Of a DNA stretch of 64,000 nt, positions 8,355-17,624 are shown one piece after another; positions within the stretch are counted from its first letter, which is position 1; every line of letters starts with the position of its first letter. Below the pieces are notes generated by a model. The model was not told the origin of the DNA, did no database searches, and worked only from the letters and a program-made list of their open reading frames with translations. Location of the stretch: NCBI RefSeq assembly GCF_001854885.1, contig NZ_MDDV01000013.1, positions 1 through 64,000 of the forward strand, in the 5' to 3' direction. Source of the stretch: Ensifer sp. LCM 4579 (GTDB taxonomy: Bacteria > Pseudomonadota > Alphaproteobacteria > Rhizobiales > Rhizobiaceae). The position numbers were made by a program, and so were the translations under genes.

Positions 8355-9617
8355 TCATGCGGCCTGTTTTTCGCTGAACGTCCCGGCGTCGACCAGGGCC
8401 GAGACGATGACGCCGGCGACGAGTGCCCAGAAGGGTGCGCTGATGCCGAGGAGCGAGACGTTCGACATGGCGACGGCAAGCGCGACGAAGGCGCCGGTTT
8501 GGTTGCCGAGCGACTTGCCGAAGGCGTTCTGGAAGGCGGACAACAGCACCCCGATCATGGCGAGGCCGGCGACGGTGCCGATGAGGGCGGACGGCAGGCT
8601 GAGCACGATCGGAACGGCGGCGCCGGCGATGAGGCCGAAGGCGGCGAAGAGCACGCCGTTGACGACGGTCGCGGCATAGCGCCCCTCCCTGTTCTCGCCG
8701 GCCTGTTCGGACGAGCATATCGCCGTCATCGGGCCTGCGATATTGGCGTTGTGGCCGCCGAGGAAGCCGGCCGCGACGCCGCCGATGCCGGAAATGATGG
8801 TCATGGCGTTGACCGGCGGCCGATAGCCCTCGGCCATGAGCACGCCTGTCGCCTGGGCGTTCTCGGCGCCGATCACGAGAAGGGCGAGCGGGATGGCGAT
8901 CGCGAAGAAGGCATCGAGCGAGAAGACCGGCACCGTGAATTCCGGCGCGGCAAAGGCGATATTGGCCGCACCGCCCCCGATGGCGCCGGTCGCGAGCGCA
9001 GCAATCAGGCCGGCGACGAGGGCCGCCAGTACCGGCGGAATGCTCCTGGTCAGCCGCATGGAGACGAAGAAGGCGAGGATAGCGGCGCCGGCAATCAGCG
9101 GTGCCGTACCGAGCGCCGTCACGGTGCCTATCGCAAAACGGATCAGCGCACCGGCGATCATCGCCATGACGATCGGCATCGGCAGCCAGCGCATGACCTT
9201 GCCTATGAGCCCGGTGACGCCGAGCAGCAGAACCATCAGGCCCGCCAGGATGAAGGCACCGACAGCCTCGTTGAAGGGAATGGTCGCAAGTGAGCCGGCG
9301 ACGAGTGCCGCACCCGGGATCGAATAGGCGCCGTTTATCGGCTGCTTGTAATAGAGTGCGAGCAGCAGGCTGATGAGCCCGCCGAGCACGTAGATCGCAA
9401 AGAGCCAGGCGACAGTCTGCCCGTTGGTGAGGTTGCCCGCCTCTGCCGCACCGATGACGATGAGAGCCGGCCCCGAGCAGCCGAAAATCGCGGCGACGAG
9501 CCCGGCGCTCATCGTCTTGATGCCGAGATGTTTCGGCAGGTCGCTGAGACCCGCCGCAAGGCCGGGCCCCCGTTCGACAAGGCGTCTGTGCTGTATTGTC
9601 TTTTGGATCGTTTCCAT
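8355..9617 (-). CDS. BenE-family benzoate/aromatic acid permease
   Basis: A 420-residue integral membrane protein of the benzoate:H+ symporter (BenE) family with about 11-12 hydrophobic segments. Family features include DLPKHLGIKTMSAGLVAAIF near the start, NGAYSIPGAALVAGS and LGGHNANIAGPMTAICSSEQA. GGGAGG precedes the ATG at 9617. It is the last gene of the furoate operon, 77 bases after the hmfE-like gene, so it is probably the 2-furoate (or related aromatic carboxylate) uptake system rather than a benzoate transporter. Confidence 0.88.
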   Translation of the reverse strand: METIQKTIQHRRLVERGPGLAAGLSDLPKHLGIKTMSAGLVAAIFGCSGPALIVIGAAEAGNLTNGQTVAWLFAIYVLGGLISLLLALYYKQPINGAYSIPGAALVAGSLATIPFNEAVGAFILAGLMVLLLGVTGLIGKVMRWLPMPIVMAMIAGALIRFAIGTVTALGTAPLIAGAAILAFFVSMRLTRSIPPVLAALVAGLIAALATGAIGGGAANIAFAAPEFTVPVFSLDAFFAIAIPLALLVIGAENAQATGVLMAEGYRPPVNAMTIISGIGGVAAGFLGGHNANIAGPMTAICSSEQAGENREGRYAATVVNGVLFAAFGLIAGAAVPIVLSLPSALIGTVAGLAMIGVLLSAFQNAFGKSLGNQTGAFVALAVAMSNVSLLGISAPFWALVAGVIVSALVDAGTFSEKQAA

Positions 9618-9694
9618 TCTCAGTCCTCCCGGAGCGGATACGAGGCCGCTCCCTCCTCTTGGAAATGAAGGCGGGTTCCCGCCCGGCCGATGTT

Positions 9695-10501
9695 TCAGCT
9701 TCCGACGAAGGCCGGGGCGCGCTTTTCGTGGAAGGCGAGCACGCCTTCGCGGAAATCCTCCGATGTCCGAAGCCGGCTGTAGCAATGGCCCTCGAGCTCG
9801 ATGGCCGTCGACAGCAGCGCGTCGTCGGTGTCGTTCAGGAGTTTCTTCGCCGTGCGCTGGGCGAGCGGCGAGAAGCCGATCAGTTCCTCGACGAGCGCGT
9901 CGACGGCGTTTTCCAGGTCGGCATCCGCAACAATCTCCGAGGCGATGCCCCAGTCGTACGCCTCCCGCCCGGTAATGCGCTTCGAGCGCATCACGATGTT
10001 CTTGGTGCGGGTGACGCCCACCATCTTCTGCAGGCGTGCCGAGCCGCCGGAACCCGGGATCTGGCCGAGCTTCTGCTCGGGCAGGGCATAGCGCGTGGTG
10101 TCCGTCGCGATGCGGAAGTCGCAGGCGAGCGAGAGTTCGAATCCGACGCCGAAGCAATAGCCGCGGTTGGCAGCGATGACGGGCTTGGAGCAGCGGGCCG
10201 GTGCGGCAATGTTCCAGGCGAGGTGCGAAACATGCTCCGGGCTTGCCTCGAGGAAGCCCTTGATATTGCCGCCGGACGAGAAGTGCTCACCTCTGCCGGC
10301 AACGACGATGATACGCACGCGGTCATCCTCGTCGAGGGCCTCGAAGACAAGGCGCAACTGGTCGCGCGCCAGCATGGAGACGACGTTGTAGGGCGGGCGG
10401 TCGAGCGTGATGTCGGCGCGCTTTCGGGCCGCGTCGATCGTGACGGTGAAGCCGTCGAGTTCGGCGAGGCGCGCGTCCTGGAATGCGGCTTGTTCGGACA
10501 T
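9695..10501 (-). CDS. hmfE: 2-oxoglutaroyl-CoA hydrolase (HmfE-type crotonase)
   Basis: 268 residues with the crotonase (enoyl-CoA hydratase) fold. The oxyanion-hole segment is EHFSSGGNIKGFLEASPEH and the second loop is CFGVGFELSLACDFRIATDT with GQIPGSGGSARL. In the furoate pathway described in Cupriavidus basilensis, the crotonase-like HmfE hydrolyses 2-oxoglutaroyl-CoA to 2-oxoglutarate. The assignment rests on sequence resemblance plus gene order: synthetase, dehydrogenase subunits and an AraC regulator all precede it. AAAGGA lies upstream of the ATG at 10501. A generic hydratase role is the alternative. Confidence 0.82.
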   Translation of the reverse strand: MSEQAAFQDARLAELDGFTVTIDAARKRADITLDRPPYNVVSMLARDQLRLVFEALDEDDRVRIIVVAGRGEHFSSGGNIKGFLEASPEHVSHLAWNIAAPARCSKPVIAANRGYCFGVGFELSLACDFRIATDTTRYALPEQKLGQIPGSGGSARLQKMVGVTRTKNIVMRSKRITGREAYDWGIASEIVADADLENAVDALVEELIGFSPLAQRTAKKLLNDTDDALLSTAIELEGHCYSRLRTSEDFREGVLAFHEKRAPAFVGS

Positions 10502-10538
10502 GGATTTTCCTTTCGTTGGTCTGGCGGCGTTTGGCCGC

Positions 10539-12056
10539 TCACTGATGTTCGGGAATGCGTTCCTCGGTGTACTCGCCGGCCACCAGCAGGCGGCGCAGGA
10601 GCTTGCCGACGGGCGATTTCGGGATCGCCTCGACGAAGACGAACCTGCGCGGGCGGCGGAAGTTGGCAAGCCCGGATTGGCGGCAATGGCGGTCGAGATC
10701 CTCGGCGGTGACGGTGCCGCGCCGCTTGACGAAGGCGACGACGATCTTGCCCCAGCGCTCGTCGGGCAGGCCGACGACGGCGACTTCGGCGACACCCTCG
10801 TGCAGCGACAGGCAGCTTTCAACCTCTACCGGTGAGACGTTCTCGCCGCCGGTGATGATCATGTCGTCGGCCCGGCCGGTGACGAAGAGATCGCCGTCCC
10901 GATCGATGAAACCGGTATCGCCGGTGAAGTACCAGCCGCCGTGAAGCGCCTTGGCATCCGCGTCGGGCCGGTTCCAGTAGCCTTCGAAGGCCTCGTCGCT
11001 CTTCATCAGGGCGACGATCTCGCCTTCCTCGCCGATGGCAGCCCGCTCGTCCGGACTGCGGCTCCCCAGCTTGACGACCCGGATCATCTGATTGATGCCC
11101 GCGCGGCCGGCGGAGCCGGGCTTCGTCGCCGCCTTCTGCTCGATCGTGAAGGTGTAGATTTCCGACGAGCCGTAGTGATTGACGAAGAGTTCCGGCCGGA
11201 AGGTCTGGTCCAGCCTCTTCAGCAGCCCGTCGGTCATCGATGCGCCGGCATAGCCGAGCTTGCGGACGGAGCCGACCCGCTCGGGCGAAAAGCCCTCGTG
11301 ATGCACGAGATCGTGATAGAGCGTCGGCACCAGGTAGAGATTGGTGATCTTCTCGCCCTCGATGAGGTCGAGCGCCTTTGCCACGTCGAAGCGCGGCAGG
11401 CAGACGAAGGTCCCGCCGATCAGCGAGGATGCGATCAGCGAACGCACGCCCATCGTGTGATAGAGCGGCATCACACCCAGCGTTCGCTCGCCATGCCGGT
11501 AGAGGTTCTGCGCGACATGGGCGACGGCGCCGGCGCGCTCGGCCCGGTGCCGTCGAGGTACGCCCTTCGGCTTCGACGTCGTGCCGGACGTGTAGAGCAT
11601 CAGAGACCAGTCCGCGGCGTCCGCCAGGGGCATCGCGTCGGGGGCGCTGCCGTCCATGATGCCGGCGAGTGTACCGGCGGAGAATTGCGGCAGGTCCTGC
11701 GCGAGGCGTGACTGGCGCACGGCCTCTTCCGTCGAGGCCTCGTAGAACACGGCTTTCGCGCCGGCATCCGCGATGCCAAAGTCGATCTCGTCGGCCTTGG
11801 CTCGCCAATTGAGCGGCGTGACGATCAGGCCGAGGAACTGGCAGGCCCAGTGCAGCGACGCGTTCTCCCAGCGGTTCTGCATGGCGGTGAGCACATGGTC
11901 GCCCCGTTTCAGGCCCGCCTCGCTGAGTGCCGCGGCAAGTGTCGAAATTTTCCGGTACCAGTCGCGATAGCTCAGCCGTACATCCTCGTCGACGATCGCG
12001 AGCGCGTCCGGGTCGCGTTCCACGCTGGCAAGGAAGCTCGTTCCTAGATCAAGCAT
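10539..12056 (-). CDS. hmfD: 2-furoyl-CoA synthetase (adenylate-forming)
   Basis: A 505-residue class-I acyl-CoA synthetase. The AMP-binding P-loop is LMLYTSGTTSKPKGV. NHYGSSEIYTFT follows at mid-length, and the hinge TGDTGFIDRDGDLFVTGRADD and the catalytic PKSPVGKLLRR Lys are present, so all core motifs are intact. It activates a carboxylic acid with ATP and CoA; in this operon the likely substrate is 2-furoate. The ATG at 12056 overlaps the end of the upstream iron-sulfur subunit gene by 8 bases and has AGGAGGAG in front, indicating translational coupling. Confidence 0.85.
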   Translation of the reverse strand: MLDLGTSFLASVERDPDALAIVDEDVRLSYRDWYRKISTLAAALSEAGLKRGDHVLTAMQNRWENASLHWACQFLGLIVTPLNWRAKADEIDFGIADAGAKAVFYEASTEEAVRQSRLAQDLPQFSAGTLAGIMDGSAPDAMPLADAADWSLMLYTSGTTSKPKGVPRRHRAERAGAVAHVAQNLYRHGERTLGVMPLYHTMGVRSLIASSLIGGTFVCLPRFDVAKALDLIEGEKITNLYLVPTLYHDLVHHEGFSPERVGSVRKLGYAGASMTDGLLKRLDQTFRPELFVNHYGSSEIYTFTIEQKAATKPGSAGRAGINQMIRVVKLGSRSPDERAAIGEEGEIVALMKSDEAFEGYWNRPDADAKALHGGWYFTGDTGFIDRDGDLFVTGRADDMIITGGENVSPVEVESCLSLHEGVAEVAVVGLPDERWGKIVVAFVKRRGTVTAEDLDRHCRQSGLANFRRPRRFVFVEAIPKSPVGKLLRRLLVAGEYTEERIPEHQ

Positions 12057-12561
12057 TCGTTGTCTCCTCCTTCCGTTGTTCCTCCGCGGCGGCGAGCGCC
12101 GCCTCGACAATGGTCGCGTAGCCCGTGCAGCGGCAGAGATGGCCGGAGAGATGCTCGCGAATGTCTTCCCGATCGGCGTCCGGGCGCTCGCGCAAAAGGG
12201 CATCGAGCGACATCAGGATGCCGGGCGTGCAGAAGCCGCATTGCAGGCCGTGATGGCGGCGAAAGGCCGCCTGAAGCGGAGAAAGCACCGCAGGGTCGGG
12301 AGCCAGCGCTTCCACGGTTCGAACGTCGCTGCCGCGAACCTGCTGGGCGAGCGTCAGGCAGGCGCGCGCCGGCCGTCCGTCGATCTGCACGGTGCAGGCC
12401 CCGCATACGCCGTGCTCGCAGCCGACATGGGTGCCGGTGAGGCCAATCTCGTGGCGCAGCAGGTCCGAGAGCAGCATGCGGTTTTCGACCTCCGCGCGGA
12501 CCGTTCGGCCGTTCAGCGTGAATTCGACCGGATGCTTGCGGGCAGCGTTCATGCGCGGCAT
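12049..12561 (-). CDS. hmfC: Furoyl-CoA dehydrogenase, 2Fe-2S subunit
   Basis: A 170-residue small subunit of a molybdenum hydroxylase (xanthine dehydrogenase family). The plant-type 2Fe-2S cluster motif GCEHGVCGACT with a further Cys in ARACLTLA is followed by the second cluster domain CGFCTPG and LCRCTGY. It carries electrons from the molybdenum site to FAD. AAGGAGG precedes the ATG at 12561, and the gene overlaps the FAD subunit gene by 13 bases. Confidence 0.88.
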   Translation of the reverse strand: MPRMNAARKHPVEFTLNGRTVRAEVENRMLLSDLLRHEIGLTGTHVGCEHGVCGACTVQIDGRPARACLTLAQQVRGSDVRTVEALAPDPAVLSPLQAAFRRHHGLQCGFCTPGILMSLDALLRERPDADREDIREHLSGHLCRCTGYATIVEAALAAAEEQRKEETTNA

Positions 12562-13376
12562 CGGCTCGCCTCCTTGAGCGTCTCGCGACCGAGGCCGCGC
12601 ACCAGTTCGCGCCTGTAGCGGGCGCTCGCGTGAAAGTCGTCGCGGGCATCCAGCGACCAGGCGATATCATTGATGGCATCGTCGAACTGGTCGTCGTCGA
12701 GCGCCGGCAGCGGGAAGACGCGCGGCCGGTCGTCGACCCCGGCAATGCCGAGCCGCAATCCCTTGTCGTCGGCGACGGCGGCACAGGCGACAATGGCAAA
12801 ATCGCCGTGCCGGCGGCCGACCTCGCGGAAGGCGTAGCCGCCCCCGGGCCGGGCCTTCGGAAAGTGCACGGCTTCGATCATCTCGCCCTCGGCGAGGTCG
12901 GTGGCCATCATGCCGATAAAGAAGTCGTCCGCCTTGACCTTGCGTTTCCGGTTGCGGCTGCGCAGGCTGACGGCACCGCCGAGCGTCACCAGCGAAAGCG
13001 GCAGTTCGGCACTCGGATCGGCATGGGCAATCGAGCCGCAGACCGTGCCGCGCGCCCTCGTCTGGACGTGGCCGAGCCAGGGGAATACGGCCGCAAGAAG
13101 CGGCAGGTCGCGCGAAAGGCTTGGCCAGGCTTCCAGTTCAGCCTGCCGTACGCCCGCGCCGACGACGATCTCGTCGCCGGACGTGTCGATCCGGCGCAGC
13201 GGTTCGAGCCGCATGATGTCGACGAGCAGGGCAGGGCGGGCGAGCCGCATGTTGAGCATAGGCACCAGCGATTGCCCGCCCGCGAGCACGCGCGCGTCGC
13301 CGCCACCGTCCGCCAGCGCGGCAAGGGTCTCCTCGAGCGTATCCGGACAGAGGAAATCGAAGGATGCGGGCTTCAT
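12549..13376 (-). CDS. hmfB: Furoyl-CoA dehydrogenase, FAD subunit
   Basis: A 275-residue FAD-binding medium subunit of the xanthine dehydrogenase family. It begins KPASFDFLCPDTLEETLAAL and has the FAD pyrophosphate loop LAGGQSLVPMLNMRLA and TRARGTVCGSIAHADPSAEL. It receives electrons from the iron-sulfur subunit. The start overlaps the stop of the large-subunit gene by 4 bases (ATGA). With its neighbours it forms a hydroxylase acting on 2-furoyl-CoA at C5. Confidence 0.88.
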   Translation of the reverse strand: MKPASFDFLCPDTLEETLAALADGGGDARVLAGGQSLVPMLNMRLARPALLVDIMRLEPLRRIDTSGDEIVVGAGVRQAELEAWPSLSRDLPLLAAVFPWLGHVQTRARGTVCGSIAHADPSAELPLSLVTLGGAVSLRSRNRKRKVKADDFFIGMMATDLAEGEMIEAVHFPKARPGGGYAFREVGRRHGDFAIVACAAVADDKGLRLGIAGVDDRPRVFPLPALDDDQFDDAINDIAWSLDARDDFHASARYRRELVRGLGRETLKEASRCRA

Positions 13377-16342
13377 CGGCGTCTCCTGAAGAGGGCGGAA
13401 AGCCGCTGCAGGAAGCCGACACTCCGAGGGGTGCCGCCGCCGGCATGACGGGCGAGCGCCTGGAAGAACTGGCCGATCACCACGCGCGCCGCGCCGTCGA
13501 GCAGGCGTCCGCCGACAGAGGCGACCTTGCCCCCGATCGCCGCCTCGTAGCGATAGGCGATGCGGGTCCCGGTCGCAGTGTCGGCCAAGGTGATACGGCC
13601 CATGCCGCGGCCGGAGCCGAGCGCGCCCTCGGTGCCGCCGGACAGGGTGACCGCTTCTGGTTCGACCATGTCAGACAGGCGGATGTCGGCGCGGTATCGG
13701 CCTTTGACCGGACCGATGCCGAGCGTGACCTCGGCGCGGAAATGCGTATCGGTGACCTTTCGAACCTCGTGCGCGCCAGGAATGATCGCCTTCAGCGTGT
13801 TCGGGTCGAGCAGCATCGCCCAGACGGCGCCTCGGGTGGCGGCGACGTCGGCCGAGCCCGATCCGGTCAGCATGCGCTGGCCGGAGGCGCCGGTCGCGAC
13901 GGGGATCGCGTTCTGCGGCTTCGACGGCGGGCGCTCCTCGCCATAAAGCCATTCGCTGACCCGGCTCGGCGACAGCGGCAGCCGGATGTCCTCGACGCCG
14001 AGCGCGTCGGCGACGGCGTTGGCGATGCAGACGGGCGTCGACATGCAATTGCCCTCGCCGACGCCCTTGGCGCCGAGCGGCGTGAAGGGCGAGGGCGTCT
14101 CGTGATGGAGGATCACCGGCTCCGGCGTCTCCATGACGGTCGGGATCAGGTAGTCGGCGAGCGTGCCGGTGAGAAAGCTGCCGTCGCTGCCATAGGCATA
14201 CTCCTCGTAGAGCGCGGCGCCGACGGCTTGGGCGAAGCCGCCGCGCACCTGGCCCTCGACCATGCCGGGATGCAGGATGCGGCCGCAGTCGTGCATCGTC
14301 ACATAGCTGTCGATGCGCACCTGGCCGGTCGCCCGGTCGATCTCCACGCCGCAGAAGTCGAAGATGAAGCCGTGGCAAAGCGAGGAATTGATGCCGTCGG
14401 CCGCCGTCGGCGCCTGAAGCTGTTCCGGCGTCCAGAAGACCGTCTCGCGGATCGTCTGGTCGGTACCGTCGGGCAGGGTGCCGGGCGCCCAGTGGCTTGC
14501 CGCCGCCACGCGTCCAAAGGAGACGGCGTTGTCCGGATTGTCGCGGTCGACGAGTTTTCCGGCCTTGAAGTCCACGCGGTCCGCGGTGACGTTGAGTTGC
14601 CCGGCGGCGATTGCCGCAAGCCGGCGCCGGATACGGTCTGCCGCAAGCGCCGCGGCGCCCGCGACGGCAGGAGCGAAGCGGCTCGCATAGTTGCCCGAGG
14701 CGATCGACCAGGCGTCGCGCGACGTGTCCAGCTCGGTATTGACGTAGACGGCCTGCATCGGGAGCCCAAGCCGCTCGGCAACCACCTGCGCCAGCACGGT
14801 GCGGTGTCCCTGGCCCTGCGGCACGGAGGCGACCTTGACGGTGACGGAGCCGAGCGGGTCGATGGCCACCGTCGCGACGGCTTGCGCGCCGTTCTTCGGT
14901 CCCGCTTTCGCCCGTTCGTCCGGCGTCAGCACCGTCGTGATATAGCCCATGTTGGAGACGCTCGGCTCGACCACCGCCGCATAGCCGATGCCGTAGAGCC
15001 GCCCTTCGGCACGCGCGCTGTCCCTTCGCTGGCGCAGCGCCTCGAGGCCGCCTTCCGCGCAGGCACGATCGAGCGCGGCCTGGTAGTCGCCCGAATCGAG
15101 CAGTCCGCCGGTGGCGGTGCGGTAGGGAAATGCGTCTGCCGGCACGAGGTTGCGGCGAATGACATCGAGCCGGTCGAGGCCGAGCTCGTCGGCGATCTTG
15201 TGCACCAGCCGTTCAAGCGCGAGATAGATCTGCGGCCCGCCGAAGCCGCGGTTCAGCCCGGTCGGCGTCTTGTTGGTCAGCACGACGCGGTTGCGGATGG
15301 CGACGTTCTCGATCGCATAGGCGCCGGTCATGTTGCCGTGCATGCGGTAGAGCGTCGCCGGCTCCGGCGCGCGCAGATGGGCGCCGCAATCTTCCAGTTG
15401 ATCCCAGGAGAGCGCGGTGATGCGGCCGTTGGCGGTAACGGCGGCCTCCAGCGTCGTGACGCGGTTGGTCGCCGAGACGGACGCCGTCAGATGTTCAAGC
15501 CTGTCCTCGATCCACTTCACCGGCCGCCCGGCGACGCGGGCGGCTACGGCGGCGAGGATGACATAGGGAAACACGCCCTGCTTGATGCCGAAGGAGCCGC
15601 CGGAATCGGGTGGCGTGCGCAGCCGCATGCGGTTGCCGGGCACGTTCAGCGCGCGCGAGATCACCGCATGGATCGAGAACGGACCCTGGAAATTCGCCGT
15701 GACGTCATAGGCGTCCTCGCCGGGATCGTATTCGGCGATAACGCCGTAGGTCTCGATCGGCGTGCAGGAATTGCGCGGATAGGCGATGCGGATGGAGATG
15801 CGGTGGGCGGCGGCCTCGAAGGCGGCTTCCGGGTCGCCATATCGAAAGCTGCGCTCGTTGATGAGATTGGTTTCGAGCGATGGATGCAGCACCGGGGCGT
15901 TCGCCGCCAGCGCCTTCTCGGGATCGATGACGGCGGCGAGCGTCTCGTATTCGACCTCGATGAGATCGAGCGCGTCTTCGGCGACATAGCGGTTTTCGGC
16001 GACGACGAGGGCAACGGGCTCGCCGACATAGCGCACCCGGTCGCGGGCCATCGGCCAGCATTCGACATTGGCCTTGACCCCGACCGTCATGCTGCGGGTG
16101 AGCCGCGCCACGTCCTCGCCGGTCAGCACGGCGAAGACGCCGGGCAGCGCAAGGGCGGCCGTCGTATCAATCGTCCTGATTTCGGCGTGGCCGTGCGGTG
16201 AACGCAGAATTGCCAGATGCGCGGTGTCCTGCCGGACGGGCAGGTCGTCGATATAGCGCCCGCGTCCGGTCAGAAGTCCGGCATCCTCGATGCGTTCGAC
16301 GGTCCGCCCGACCAGGCTTTCCGTCTTCTCCAATATGGTCAT
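13373..16342 (-). CDS. hmfA: Furoyl-CoA dehydrogenase, molybdenum subunit with CoxG-like tail
   Basis: 989 residues. Residues 1 to about 815 form a molybdopterin-binding large subunit (xanthine dehydrogenase/CoxL superfamily). It has GRGRYIDDLPVR at the start, PPDSGGSFGIKQG, NRGFGGPQIYLALE, and GAKGVGEGNC carrying the conserved catalytic Glu763. The copper-site loop of true CO dehydrogenase is not seen. Residues from about 825 form an SRPBCC/CoxG-like domain (GSADVAATRGAVWAMLLDP to GKVASVGGRLLDG), which in many family members is a separate gene. A basic tail, LFRRRR, ends the protein. GGGAGG precedes the ATG. It is the first structural gene after the AraC regulator. Confidence 0.87.
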   Translation of the reverse strand: MTILEKTESLVGRTVERIEDAGLLTGRGRYIDDLPVRQDTAHLAILRSPHGHAEIRTIDTTAALALPGVFAVLTGEDVARLTRSMTVGVKANVECWPMARDRVRYVGEPVALVVAENRYVAEDALDLIEVEYETLAAVIDPEKALAANAPVLHPSLETNLINERSFRYGDPEAAFEAAAHRISIRIAYPRNSCTPIETYGVIAEYDPGEDAYDVTANFQGPFSIHAVISRALNVPGNRMRLRTPPDSGGSFGIKQGVFPYVILAAVAARVAGRPVKWIEDRLEHLTASVSATNRVTTLEAAVTANGRITALSWDQLEDCGAHLRAPEPATLYRMHGNMTGAYAIENVAIRNRVVLTNKTPTGLNRGFGGPQIYLALERLVHKIADELGLDRLDVIRRNLVPADAFPYRTATGGLLDSGDYQAALDRACAEGGLEALRQRRDSARAEGRLYGIGYAAVVEPSVSNMGYITTVLTPDERAKAGPKNGAQAVATVAIDPLGSVTVKVASVPQGQGHRTVLAQVVAERLGLPMQAVYVNTELDTSRDAWSIASGNYASRFAPAVAGAAALAADRIRRRLAAIAAGQLNVTADRVDFKAGKLVDRDNPDNAVSFGRVAAASHWAPGTLPDGTDQTIRETVFWTPEQLQAPTAADGINSSLCHGFIFDFCGVEIDRATGQVRIDSYVTMHDCGRILHPGMVEGQVRGGFAQAVGAALYEEYAYGSDGSFLTGTLADYLIPTVMETPEPVILHHETPSPFTPLGAKGVGEGNCMSTPVCIANAVADALGVEDIRLPLSPSRVSEWLYGEERPPSKPQNAIPVATGASGQRMLTGSGSADVAATRGAVWAMLLDPNTLKAIIPGAHEVRKVTDTHFRAEVTLGIGPVKGRYRADIRLSDMVEPEAVTLSGGTEGALGSGRGMGRITLADTATGTRIAYRYEAAIGGKVASVGGRLLDGAARVVIGQFFQALARHAGGGTPRSVGFLQRLSALFRRRR

Positions 16343-16433
16343 TTGTTCCTCCCACGCCCATCCGTGAAGGGGCGCCGTGGGACAAATGGTGGAGAAGGGG
16401 GGACGTTCGGGCGATACCGCCGTGTCTCAGACC

Positions 16434-17300
16434 TTACCGAGGAGTCTCAAAATCTTGAGTCGAGAGCCGGGTGACGCTGCGGAAAATGCTCGGTGAGGAT
16501 CCGGCATGGTCGTGGAAGAAGCGCGAGAAATGCGCCGGCACGGAAAAGCCGAGCTGGTCGCTGATCGCGGCGAAGCTTTCCGTCCCGTCGGCGACGGCGG
16601 CGACCGCCCGTTCGAGCCGCTGCACATTGAGGAAGACGCGCGGCGTCACCCCCATGGAGGTTTCGAAAAGCCGGAAGAAGTGCGCCCGCGAGAGGCCGAC
16701 GTCGATCGCCAGCCGGTCGAGATCGGCGATCTCCCCCGGTGCCGCCTTCATGCGATCGATGGCCTTACGGATGCGGAAGTCGAGCATGTGGCGCGATGCG
16801 AGGTCGCGGATCGAATTCGGCACCGCTCGCCAATCGGCGAAACGCTCGATGACGGCGATCATCAGTTCGCCGAGAAGCACCTCGTGAACCTCGGCGCTGT
16901 TCGGCTCCTGCACCATCGCCTCCGCAAGCGTGCGCGTGCGCGTACGGATACCGGGCGTGATCGAACCGACATTGGAGGCGAAGAAGTTGGGCGCATGGCT
17001 CGCCGCCCAGTTGGGCCGGAAATGACCGAGCCATTGCGGTTCGATATAGAGCGCGAGGATCACCGTCTTCTGGCGTGTCTGGTCGTGCGCATAGGCGTGC
17101 GGCTCCCAGGCGTTGATGAGAACGGCGCTTTCGTCCGTGAGCGGCACGAGCCTGTCGCGCACCGAAAACTGCGTATCGGCTCCCTCGACCTTCAACAGAA
17201 CATGACAGTGCGGGTGCGCGTGCCGCACCAGGGGCCGATCCATATCCAGCAGCGCCACTCTCCCGAAGCGGCCGCGTGCGATGCGCAGAGCATTCGACAT
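16434..17300 (-). CDS. hmfR: AraC-family regulator of the furoate operon
   Basis: 288 residues. An N-terminal cupin-type sensing domain (HAHPHCHVLLKVEG near residue 27) is followed by a C-terminal pair of AraC helix-turn-helix motifs (DRLAIDVGLSRAHFFRLFETSMG and ISDQLGFSVPAHFSRFFHDHAG; residues about 190-275). It sits upstream of and on the same strand as the dehydrogenase genes, with 91 bases between, as the AraC-type regulator HmfR1 does in Cupriavidus. It probably activates the operon with furoyl-CoA or furoate. Confidence 0.82.
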   Translation of the reverse strand: MSNALRIARGRFGRVALLDMDRPLVRHAHPHCHVLLKVEGADTQFSVRDRLVPLTDESAVLINAWEPHAYAHDQTRQKTVILALYIEPQWLGHFRPNWAASHAPNFFASNVGSITPGIRTRTRTLAEAMVQEPNSAEVHEVLLGELMIAVIERFADWRAVPNSIRDLASRHMLDFRIRKAIDRMKAAPGEIADLDRLAIDVGLSRAHFFRLFETSMGVTPRVFLNVQRLERAVAAVADGTESFAAISDQLGFSVPAHFSRFFHDHAGSSPSIFRSVTRLSTQDFETPR

Positions 17301-17624
17301 TGCTCAAATATTGGTCAATTCGCAAAAACTACAAGCCCGGCAGGGCTTCGACCCCTGCCCGCGAAGGGGAATTTGCTGGCCTGACCGACCGGGAGGCCGC
17401 TCAGAGCATAACAATTTGCAATCGCCCCATATGCGACTGGTCTTTTACAAGGTCTTTATCCGCACATTAACGTTGACGACATGGCCGATCGTTGGCTGAG
17501 CCTGCCTTTGGAGAAGGCTGGACCGCGATCAAGAGGGGTTTTTTCAACTTCCAGAGCCCTCGGTGAGGAAGCCATGTTCAAGAAGATATCGCGGCAGTTC
17601 CGCGAGCGAAGAAAGGGGAATTCA
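17301..17624. other. Divergent promoter region, hmfR / TRAP genes
   Basis: 324 bases between two divergent genes. It should contain promoters for both. A start codon at 17574 lies in frame with the TRAP binding protein but lacks a ribosome site, whereas the ATG at 17625 has AAAGGGGAA. No RNA gene or clear operator palindrome is visible. Confidence 0.5.

Noticed and set aside
8355-9617. Benzoate degradation cluster
   Set aside because: Only the permease resembles ben genes; no benzoate dioxygenase is present and the operon matches furoate catabolism.
13364-16201. Very long plus-strand open frame (945 codons)
   Set aside because: It is the antisense shadow of the hmfA gene; its composition is Arg/Gly/Asp-rich, with no known family and no ribosome site.
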